From Fratercula arctica (Eukaryota; Chordata; Aves; Charadriiformes; Alcidae), in assembly GCA_947846985.1 (NCBI GenBank), contig CANTUZ010000027.1, positions 4,664,403 to 4,728,402 on the forward strand: a stretch of DNA of 64,000 nucleotides. Reading direction: 5' to 3'. Made by a program: the position numbers and the translations under genes. Every line of letters begins with the position of its first letter. Position 1 is the first letter of the stretch. Positions 35,001 to 44,354 of the stretch are shown piece after piece. The notes beneath the pieces were generated by a model. That model did not search any database, was not told the origin of the DNA, and was given only the letters and a program-made list of their open reading frames with translations.

Positions 35001-38000
35001 GGGCACGTGTCTTAGGATGCTTCCCTCGTGCTAACCGTCTCCAGACATAGGGTGATTTTTGTGGCCGTCCCTGGGGCGAGTGAGAGAGGGTTGTTTTGAG
35101 GCTGAAGGCGCCAGGAAAGCCCGGAGCCCCAAGGTCTGTGCGGCGATGGAAGCGGTTTCTAGAGAGCTTTCAAACAAGCCACAGTTTTCCCTTGTGGCTC
35201 CTTGGGCACGTGTCTTAGGATGCTTCCCTCGTGCTAACCGTCTCCGGACATAGGGTGATTTATGTGGCCGTCCCTGGGGCGAGTGAGGCAGGGTTGTTTT
35301 GAGGCTGAAGGCGCCAGGAAAGCCCGGAGCCCCAAGGTCTGTGCGGCGATGGAAGCGGTTTCTAGAGAGCTTTCAAACAAGCCACAGTTTTCCCTTGTGG
35401 CTCCTTGGGCACGTGTCTTAGGAGGCTTCCCTCGTGCTAACCGTCTCCGGACATAGGGTGATTTTTGTGGCCGTCCCTGGGGCGAGTGAGAGAGGGTTGT
35501 TTTGAGGCTGAAGGTGCCAGGAAAGCCCGGAGCCCCAAGGTCTGTGCGGCGATGGAAGCGGTTTCTAGAGAGCTTTCAAACAAGCCACAGTTTTCCCTTG
35601 TGGCTCCTTGGGCACGTGTCTTAGGATGCTTCCCTCGTGCTAACCGTCTCCGGACATAGGGTGATTTTTGTGGCCGTCCCTGGGGCGAGTGAGACAGGGT
35701 TTTTTTTGAGGCTGAAGGTGCCAGGAAAGCCCGGAGCCCCAAGGTCTGTGCGGCGATGGAAGCGGTTTCTAGAGAGCTTTCAAACAAGCCACAGTTTTCC
35801 CTTGTGGCTCCTTGGGCACGTGTCTTAGGATGCTTCCCTCCTGGCAACCGTCTCCGGACATATGGTCATTTTAGTGGCCGTCCCTGGGGCGAGTGAGAGA
35901 GGGTTGTTTTGAGGCTGAAGGCGCCAGGAAAGCCCGGAGCCCCAAGGTCTGTGCGGCGATGGAAGCGGTTTCTAGAGAGCTTTCAAACAAGCCACAGTTT
36001 TCCCTTGTGGCTCCTTGGGCACGTGTCTTAGGATGCTTCCCTCGTGCTAACCCTCTCCGGACATAGGGTGATTTTTGTGGCCGTCCCTGGGGCGAGTGAG
36101 GCAGGGTTGTTTTGAGGCTGAAGGTGCCAGGAAAGCCCGGAGCCCCAAGGTCTGTGCGGCGATGGAAGCGGTTTCTAGAGAGCTTTCAAACAAGCCACAG
36201 TTTTCCCTTGTGGCTCCTTGGGCACGTGTCTTAGATGGCTTCCCTCGTGCTACCGTCTCCGGACATAGGGTGATTTTTGTGGCCGTCCCTGGGGCGAGTG
36301 AGAGAGGGTTGTTTTGAGGCTGAAGGTGCCAGGAAAGCCCGGAGCCCCAAGGTCTGTGCGGCGATGGAAGCGGTTTCTAGAGAGCTTTCAAACAAGCCAC
36401 AGTTTTCCCTTGTGGCTCCTTGGGCACGTGTCTCACCTGGCTTCCCTCGTGCTAACCGTCTCCGGACATAGGGTGATTTTTGTGGCCGTCCCTGGGGCGA
36501 GTGGAGAGGGTTGTTTTGAGGCTGAAGGCGCCAGGAAAGCCCGGAGCCCCAAGGTCTGTGCGGCGATGGAAGCGGTTTCTAGAGAGCTTTCAAACAAGCC
36601 ACAGTTTTCCCTTGTGGCTCCTTGGGCACGTGTCTTAGGATGCTTCCCTCGTGCTAACCCTCTCCGGACATAGGGTGATTTTTGTGGCCGTCCCTGGGGC
36701 GAGTGAGGCAGGGTTGTTTTGAGGCTGAAGGTGCCAGGAAAGCCCGGAGCCCCAAGGTCTGTGCGGCGATGGAAGCGGTTTCTAGAGAGCTTTCAAACAA
36801 GCCACAGTTTTCCCTTGTGGCTCCTTGGGCACGTGTCTCAGCTGGCTTCCCTCGTGCTAACCATGTCCGGACATAGGGTGATTTTTGTGGCCGTCCCTGG
36901 GGCGAGTGAGAGAGGGTTGTTTTGAGGCTGAAGGTGCCAGGAAAGCCCGGAGCCCCAAGGTCTGTGCGGCGATGGAAGCGGTTTCTAGAGAGCTTTCAAA
37001 CAAGCCACAGTTTTCCCTTGTGGCTCCTTGGGCACGTGTCTTAGGATGCTTCACTCTTGCTAGCTGTTTCCGGACATATGGTGATTTATGTGGCCGTCCC
37101 TGGGGCGAGTGAGAGAGGGTTGTTTTGAGGCTGAAGGCGCCAGGAAAGCCCGGAGCCCCAAGGTCTGTGCGGCGATGGAAGCGGTTTCTAGAGAGCTTTC
37201 AAACAAGCCACAGTTTTCCCTTGTGGCTCCTTGGGCACGTGTCTTAGGATGCTTCCCTCGTGCTAACCCTCTCCGGACATAGGGTGATTTTTGTGGCCGT
37301 CCCTGGGGCGAGTGAGGCAGGGTTGTTTTGAGGCTGAAGGTGCCAGGAAAGCCCGGAGCCCCAAGGTCTGTGCGGCGATGGAAGCGGTTTCTAGAGAGCT
37401 TTCAAACAAGCCACAGTTTTCCCTTGTGGCTCCTTGGGCACGTGTCTCAGCTGGCTTCCCTCGTGCTAACCGTCTCCGGACATAGGGTGATTTTTGTGGC
37501 CGTCCCTGGGGCGAGTGGAGAGGGTTGTTTTGAGGCTGAAGGTGCCAGGAAAGCCCGGAGCCCCAAGGTCTGTGCGGCGATGGAAGCGGTTTCTAGAGAG
37601 CTTTCAAACAAGCCACAGTTTTCCCTTGTGGCTCCTTGGGCACGTGTCTTAGGATGCTTCCCTCTTGCTAACCGTCTCCGGACATAGGGTGATTTTTGTG
37701 GCCGTCCCTGGGGCGAGTGGAGAGGGTTGTTTTGAGGCTGAAGGTGCCAGGAAAGCCCGGAGCCCCAAGGTCTGTGCGGCGATGGAAGCGGTTTCTAGAG
37801 AGCTTTCAAACAAGCCACAGTTTTCCCTTGTGGCTCCTTGGGCACGTGTCTTAGGATGCTTCCCTTGTGGCTAACCTGTTCCGGACATATGGTGCATTTT
37901 ATGTGGCCGTCCCTGGGGCGAGTGAGAGAGGGTTGTTTTGAGGCTGAAGGTGCCAGGAAAGCCCGGAGCCCCAAGGTCTGTGCGGCGATGGAAGCGGTTT

Positions 38001-41000
38001 CTAGAGAGCTTTCAAACAAGCCACAGTTTTCCCTTGTGGCTCCTTGGGCACGTGTCTTAGGCTGCTTCCCTCGTGCTAACCGTCTCCGGACATAGGGTGA
38101 TTTTTGTGGCCGTCCCTGGGGCGAGTGAGACAGGGTTGTTTTTGAGGCTGAAGGTGCCAGGAAAGCCCGGAGCCCCAAGGTCTGTGCGGCGATGGAAGCG
38201 GTTTCTAGAGAGCTTTCAAACAAGCCACAGTTTTCCCTTGTGGCTCCTTGGGCACGTGTCTTAGGATGCTTCCCTCTTACTACCCCTCTCCGGACATAGG
38301 GTGATTTTTGTGGCCGTCCCTGGGGCGAGTGAGACAGGGTTGTTTTGAGGCTGAAGGTGCCAGGAAAGCCCGGAGCCCCAAGGTCTGTGCGGCGATGGAA
38401 GCGGTTTCTAGAGAGCTTTCAAACAAGCCACAGTTTTCCCTTGTGGCTCCTTGGGCACGTGTCTTAGGATGCTTCCCTTGTGGCAGCTGTTTCCGGACAT
38501 ATGGTCATTTATGTGGCCGTCCCTGGGGCGAGTGAGAGAGGGTTGTTTTGAGGCTGAAGGCGCCAGGAAAGCCCGGAGCCCCAAGGTCTGTGCGGCGATG
38601 GAAGCGGTTTCTAGAGAGCTTTCAAACAAGCCACAGTTTTCCCTTGTGGCTCCTTGGGCACGTGTCTCAGCTGGCTTCCCTCGTGCTAACCGTCTCCGGA
38701 CATAGGGTGATTTTTGTGGCCGTCCCTGGGGCGAGTGAGGCAGGGTTGTTTTGAGGCTGAAGGTGCCAGGAAAGCCCGGAGCCCCAAGGTCTGTGCGGCG
38801 ATGGAAGCGGTTTCTAGAGAGCTTTCAAACAAGCCACAGTTTTCCCTTGTGGCTCCTTGGGCACGTGTCTCAGCTGGCTTCCCTCGTGCTAACCGTCTCC
38901 GGACATAGGGTGATTTTTGTGGCCGTCCCTGGGGCGAGTGAGGCAGGGTTGTTTTGAGGCTGAAGGTGCCAGGAAAGCCCGGAGCCCCAAGGTCTGTGCG
39001 GCGATGGAAGCGGTTTCTAGAGAGCTTTCAAACAAGCCACAGTTTTCCCTTGTGGCTCCTTGGGCACGTGTCTTAGGATGCTTCCTCTGTGGCTAACGCT
39101 GTCTCCGGACATAGGGTCATTTATGTGGCCGTCCCTGGGGCGAGTGAGACAGGGTTGTTTTGAGGCTGAAGGTGCCAGGAAAGCCCGGAGCCCCAAGGTC
39201 TGTGCGGCGATGGAAGCGGTTTCTAGAGAGCTTTCAAACAAGCCACAGTTTTCCCTTGTGGCTCCTTGGACACGTGTCTCAGCTGGCTTCCCTCGTGCTA
39301 ACCCTCTCCGGACATAGGGTGATTTTTGTGGCCGTCCCTGGGGCGAGTGAGGCAGGGTTGTTTTGAGGCTGAAGGTGCCAGGAAAGCCCGGAGCCCCAAG
39401 GTCTGTGCGGCGATGGAAGCGGTTTCTAGAGAGCTTTCAAACAAGCCACAGTTTTCCCTTGTGGCTCCTTGGGCACGTGTCTTAGGATGCTTCCCTCGTG
39501 CTAACCCTCTCCGGACATAGGGTGATTTTGTGGCCGTCCCTGGGGCGAGTGAGAAGGGTTGTTTTGAGGCTGAAGGTGCCAGGAAAGCCCGGAGCCCCAA
39601 GGTCTGTGCGGCGATGGAAGCGGTTTCTAGAGAGCTTTCAAACAAGCCACAGTTTTCCCTTGTGGCTCCTTGGGCACGTGTCTTAGGATGCTTCCCTCGT
39701 GCTAACCGTCTCCGGACATAGGGTGATTTTTGTGGCCGTTCCCTGGGGCGAGTGGAGAGGGTTGTTTTGAGGCTGAAGGCGCCAGGAAAGCCCGGAGCCC
39801 CAAGGTCTGTGCGGCGATGGAAGCGGTTTCTAGAGAGCTTTCAAACAAGCCACAGTTTTCCCTTGTGGCTCCTTGGGCACGTGTCTTAGGATGCTTCCTT
39901 TGTGGTAGCTGTTTCCGGACATATGGTCATTTATGTGGCCGTCCCTGGGGCGAGTGGAGAGGGTTGTTTTGAGGCTGAAGGTGCCAGGAAAGCCCGGAGC
40001 CCCAAGGTCTGTGCGGCGATGGAAGCGGTTTCTAGAGAGCTTTCAAACAAGCCACAGTTTTCCCTTGTGGCTCCTTGGGCACGTGTCTCAGCTGGCTTCC
40101 CTCGTGCTAACCGTCTCCGGACATAGGGTGATTTTTGTGGCCGTCCCTGGGGCGAGTGAGAGAGGGTTGTTTTGAGGCTGAAGGTGCCAGGAAAGCCCGG
40201 AGCCCCAAGGTCTGTGCGGCGATGGAAGCGGTTTCTAGAGAGCTTTCAAACAAGCCACAGTTTTCCCTTGTGGCTCCTTGGGACACGTGTCTCAGCTGGC
40301 TTCCCTCGTGCATACCGTCTCCGGACATAGGGTGATTTTTGTGGCCGTCCCTGGGGCGAGTGAGAGCAGGGTTGTTTTGAGGCTGAAGGCGCCAGGAAAG
40401 CCCGGAGCCCCAAGGTCTGTGCGGCGATGGAAGCGGTTTCTAGAGAGCTTTCAAACAAGCCACAGTTTTCCCTTGTGGCTCCTTGGGCACGTGTCTTAGG
40501 ATGCTTCATTTTTGGCAGCTGTTTCCGGACATATGGTCATTTATGTGGCCGTCCCTGGGGCGAGTGAGAGAGGGTTGTTTTGAGGCTGAAGGCGCCAGGA
40601 AAGCCCGGAGCCCCAAGGTCTGTGCGGCGATGGAAGCGGTTTCTAGAGAGCTTTCAAACAAGCCACAGTTTTCCCTTGTGGCTCCTTGGGCACGTGTCTC
40701 ACCTGGCTTCCCTCGTGCTAACCGTCTCCGGACATAGGGTGATTTTTGTGGCCGTCCCTGGGGCGAGTGAGAGAGGGTTGTTTTGAGGCTGAAGGTGCCA
40801 GGAAAGCCCGGAGCCCCAAGGTCTGTGCGGCGATGGAAGCGGTTTCTAGAGAGCTTTCAAACAAGCCACAGTTTTCCCTTGTGGCTCCTTGGGCACGTGT
40901 CTTAGGATGCTTCCCTCGTGCTAACCGTCTCCGGACATAGGGTGATTTTTGTGGCCGTCCCTGGGGCGAGTGGAGAGGGTTGTTTTGAGGCTGAAGGTGC

Positions 41001-41842
41001 CAGGAAAGCCCGGAGCCCCAAGGTCTGTGCGGCGATGGAAGCGGTTTCTAGAGAGCTTTCAAACAAGCCACAGTTTTCCCTTGTGGCTCCTTGGGCACGT
41101 GTCTTAGGATGCTTCCCTTGTGCTAACCGTCTCCGGACATAGGGTGATTTATGTGGCCGTCCCTGGGGCGAGTGAGAGAGGGTTGTTTTGAGGCTGAAGG
41201 CGCCAGGAAAGCCCGGAGCCCCAAGGTCTGTGCGGCGATGGAAGCGGTTTCTAGAGAGCTTTCAAACAAGCCACAGTTTTCCCTTGTGGCTCCTTGGGCA
41301 CGTGTCTTAGGATGCTTCATTTGTGGCAGCTGTTTCCGGACATATGGTCATTTATGTGGCCGTCCCCTGGGGCGAGTGGGCAGGGTTGTTTTGAGGCTGA
41401 AGGTGCCAGGAAAGCCCGGAGCCCCAAGGTCTGTGCGGCGATGGAAGCGGTTTCTAGAGAGCTTTCAAACAAGCCACAGTTTTCCCTTGTGGCTCCTTGG
41501 GCACGTGTCTCAGCTGGCTTCCCTCGTGCTAACCGTCTCCGGACATAGGGTGATTTTTGTGGCCGTCCCTGGGGCGAGTGGAGAGGGTTGTTTTTGAGGC
41601 TGAAGGTGCCAGGAAAGCCCGGGAGCCCCAAGGTCTGTGCGGCGATGGAAGCGGTTTCTAGAGAGCTTTCAAACAAGCCACAGTTTTCCCTTGTGGCTCT
41701 TGGGCACGTGTCTTAGGATGCTTCCCTTCGTGCTAACCTGTTCCGGACATAGGGGATTTTGAGGCCGTCCCTGGGGCGAGTGGAGAGGGTTGTTTTGAGA
41801 TCTGAAGGTGCCAGAAAGCCCGGAGCCACAAGGTCTGTGCGG
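23075..41842. repeat. Satellite array B, 203-bp period, ~92 copies
   Basis: A head-to-tail array of 203-bp units (18.77 kb / 203 = about 92). Most of the monomer, from the CCGTCCCTGGGG box through GGTCTGTGCGGCGATGGAAG to GGCTCCTTGGGCACGTGTC, is nearly identical in every copy. Differences concentrate in about 45 bp after CACGTGTC, where a few alternative versions are shuffled (CCTCGTGCTAACC...CATAGGGTGATTTTT, or ATTTGTGGCAGC...CATATGGTCATTTAT). The invariant part contains an imperfect hairpin (for example 25171-25259). The array ends at a scaffold gap, so its real length is unknown. Because 203 is not a multiple of three, the recurrent 64-119-codon frames on both strands change frame every unit and are not genes. 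Confidence 0.98.
28435..28965. repeat. Three divergent monomers inside array B
   Basis: Three consecutive units carry GGTCTGTACTGCAATGCAAG, GGTTTTTAGAGAGC and CTTTAAAAC in place of the standard GTGCGGCGATGGAAG, GGTTTCTAGAGAGC and CTTTCAAAC. The variants resemble the GCAATGCAAGC and TTTAAAACAAGCC words of array A. Confidence 0.9.
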
Positions 41843-42042
41843 NNNNNNNNNNNNNNNNNNNNNNNNNNNNNNNNNNNNNNNNNNNNNNNNNNNNNNNNNN
41901 NNNNNNNNNNNNNNNNNNNNNNNNNNNNNNNNNNNNNNNNNNNNNNNNNNNNNNNNNNNNNNNNNNNNNNNNNNNNNNNNNNNNNNNNNNNNNNNNNNNN
42001 NNNNNNNNNNNNNNNNNNNNNNNNNNNNNNNNNNNNNNNNNN
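41843..42042. other. Assembly gap (200 N)
   Basis: A second run of exactly 200 N, placed at the degenerating edge of satellite array B. The satellite and the transposon-rich segment to the right are joined only through this gap. Confidence 0.99.
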
Positions 42043-42121
42043 TTCACACCAGATTTTCTCACCCATTCCTCAGTGATTTTCAAGGCAGTCTCCTAAAATA
42101 TGTGTGGTTTAATTCCCCCGG

Positions 42122-42481
42122 TGTCCTGGTTCCGTCGGGGACAGGGTTAATTCTCCCCAGGACACGGGTATTCCATGCCATGTGAGCCATGCCCACCCTG
42201 AGCTGCCGGGGGAGGGGGCAGGAAGTCGCCGCTTGGAGCGGGCTGGGGCGTCCCGGGTCCGGTCGGTGAGCGGCGGGGAGCGGCGGTTCCGTAATCGTGT
42301 TTGTATATTCCTCTGTCCGTGTTATTGTTGTTGTTTTCTTGTTCCCTCTGCTGTTCTGTTAAACTGCCTTTGTCTCAACCCAAGAGTTTTGCCTTTTTCT
42401 TCCTATTCTCCCCACGGCGGTGGGGGAGTTAAGAGAGAGGCAGCGTGGTTCTTTGTTGCCGTCTGAGGCCAAACTATGACA
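42122..42481 (+). mobile_element. Solo LTR (family L1 of this window), with 5-bp target-site duplication
   Basis: A 360-bp element starting TGTCCTGGTTCC and ending ACTATGACA, flanked by the exact direct repeat CCCGG (42117-42121 and 42482-42486). It is closely similar to 51455-51804 and, reversed, to 53969-54304. No internal retroviral sequence lies next to it, as expected for a solo LTR left by LTR-LTR recombination. Confidence 0.9.
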
Positions 42482-42666
42482 CCCGGTTATCACAGCAAGA
42501 GCTGATGGAGCCCCATTCATCAGAAAATGCTGCTTTTCTTAAAACGGAGACAAGGCAACTCTTTGCAACATCTCATAAATACTTCCCAATTTTTGCTTTC
42601 CCTTTAATCTCATGTTTGAGCCCCGGTTTCTCTCCGGCAGTAAAATTCATCGCTACCTGGGCTGGG

Positions 42667-42890
42667 TGTCGTGGTTTGGTCTGGACTGGCCACTGAATTA
42701 ATGACAGATGCTCTCTTTAACCTCTCTCCCTTCAGAGAAGAGAGAGAGAGAGAGTTATAGATTGAAAAAGAAACTAAACAAATGAAATATTAATAATAAA
42801 ATAATAATAAGAAAAGATAATAATATTAATAAGAAAATAATGAAATATATACAATATATACAAAGCCCTATTGAGCTCCTGTCACCAAAA
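42667..42890 (-). mobile_element. ERV-L-type LTR fragment, reversed
   Basis: Begins TGTCGTGGTTTGG and continues GGCCACTGAATTAATGACAG and an A/T-rich tract. This is the reverse complement of the ends of the ERV-L-type LTRs at 52182 and 63048 (GGCCAA...CAAACCATGACA type). Only one end is recognisable. An (GA)n run and AATAATAAT microsatellite occupy 42735-42840. Confidence 0.6.
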
Positions 42891-43400
42891 TCAGGAATGA
42901 ACTTCTTAACACCAATGTAGTCTTAAGAAGGAGGCATTCTTTTATTCGGCGCTGGGGACATGGGGGATCTCTCCACCTAACATGTCCACTGAATGCGAGA
43001 TTCACAGAGACTTATATCCATGCAGAATATGCATGGTCATTACATTTCCCAGCACTCATTGCCATATTCATTACACTTCCAGAGCTCATCTCCATATTCA
43101 TTACATTTCCAGAACTCATCTCCATATTCATAACACCTTGGCACATGCGCATTAAGTCTGTTAGGGGCTTCATGGTAGGTTTTGGGTGGTTCCTAGTGGT
43201 GTTCGGTGGCTGGTTTGAGCTGATAATAGAGGAATCTCTTTGTGTGGATTGGGGAAGATAAATGTAGAAGCTTTTGCAACTCCCCCATTTATTTTGCAAG
43301 CTTGTTATCGGTCCCTCCAGTCTCTTTGAGGATGTGGTATTCTTCGCTGCTTGTTCTTCACAAGGAGTTACATTTACCTATTTACCAAACTCTCAGTCCC
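42891..43400 (-). mobile_element. LTR-like segment with a three-copy ~31-bp repeat
   Basis: On the - strand it shows a U3-like region containing three direct copies of about 31 bp (TCCATATTCATTACATTTCC units, 43031-43133), a weak TATA-like box (complement near 43010), and an AATAAA-like hexamer (AATAAAAGAATG complement near 42940). Repeated U3 elements of this kind are common in retroviral LTR enhancers. The exact ends are not resolved. Confidence 0.45.
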
Positions 43401-44354
43401 TGGCTGTAACACTGGCAGGGTCCCCAGAAGCACCACCTGGGCCAGAACCCTGGGGGATTGCAATGCTGCCAGTGCCGGAGGCAAGGGGGAGCCTTGGCAA
43501 GGCCGGCACCCAGGCATTCCCAGCACGAGGGAACCTCATTCCCCCTTGGCTCTGGGGCAGCAAGCGGTGGGGACGGCTGCTAGCTCAGATGTGGGGCCAG
43601 GGCTGGGCTGGGCTGGGCTGGGCTGGGCATCTGTGTGGAGGCTGCTTCCCCTTCCCCTCGGTGCTCAGCAGATCTGCCCTGGGGACTGTGAGGGTGAACC
43701 TGGGTATCCTCAGGGAGCAGGACATGGGGCCCTGTCCACGTCCCCAGGGTCCACACTCTCAGAAACATCAAGGCCACAGGGTGTTTGCTCAGATGTGGTT
43801 TCTGCTGCCTTTTTTGCATGGGGCTGCAGCTGCATCTCAGCCCTGGAAAGTCGGGATCTGGAGTGCTCCATGATGGGCATCCTGCCATACCCTCAGGGGT
43901 GGGGGGCAGAGTCCCCCAGCCCCCCAGGGGTGGTCCTGCCCCGAGCTCCCTGCCGCACCGCGCACCTCCACCCCTACAGCCGGGCAGGGCAGGCAGAGCA
44001 GAAGTGAGGATGCCTGGGGGCAGACAACGACCCTCTCCGCCGGGCTGGCGGGTGATGGGGGGATGACGCGGCCAGGACTACGTTTCCCAGCGGCTCCTCC
44101 CGGGGCTGCACATGCTCGGTGCGGCTCCCGGCGGCTCCCGGCAGCTCCCGGTGTGGCGCCCGATGCAGCGCCGGGGCGTCCGCCGGCGGTTTCCCGGTGC
44201 GGATCCCCACGGCCCCCGGTGCAGCTCCCGGCATGGCTTCTGGTGCAGCTCGGGAGCGCACGGCCGAGCCCCAGGGCTGAGCCCTGCCCATCCCAACCTC
44301 ACCGCTGGCCCGGGGCCCAGCTTTCCCCCGGCACGCACCCTCGCCCCCGGCACC
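43401..44354. other. GC-rich upstream region of the Myb/SANT-like gene
   Basis: No coding segment was recognised. It contains a GGGCT pentamer microsatellite (about 43602-43626) and, just before the start codon, GGCTCCCGGC and GCAGCTCCCGG words repeated between 44115 and 44235 in a CpG-rich stretch that may be the promoter and 5' UTR of the downstream gene. Confidence 0.5.

Noticed and set aside
23075..41842. Dozens of 60-150-codon open frames on both strands in the satellite, highly conserved from unit to unit
   Set aside because: The 203-bp period is not a multiple of three, so the frame changes every unit. Stops fall at fixed monomer positions, both strands are equally open, and cassette indels shift frames freely.
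23075..41842. CENP-B-box resemblance in each monomer (CGATGGAAGCGG versus the CENP-B core)
   Set aside because: Essential positions are not met: the TTCG half reads GGCG and the final CGGG reads CGGT. CENP-B is a mammalian centromere protein, so chance similarity is the better explanation in a bird.
23075..41842. CRISPR-like array
   Set aside because: Repeats are contiguous 203-bp monomers without unique spacers, in an intron-bearing vertebrate context.
42182..42466. 94-codon + strand frame near 42.2 kb
   Set aside because: It lies entirely within a solo LTR that recurs at 51.5 kb and 54.0 kb; LTRs of this type do not encode protein.
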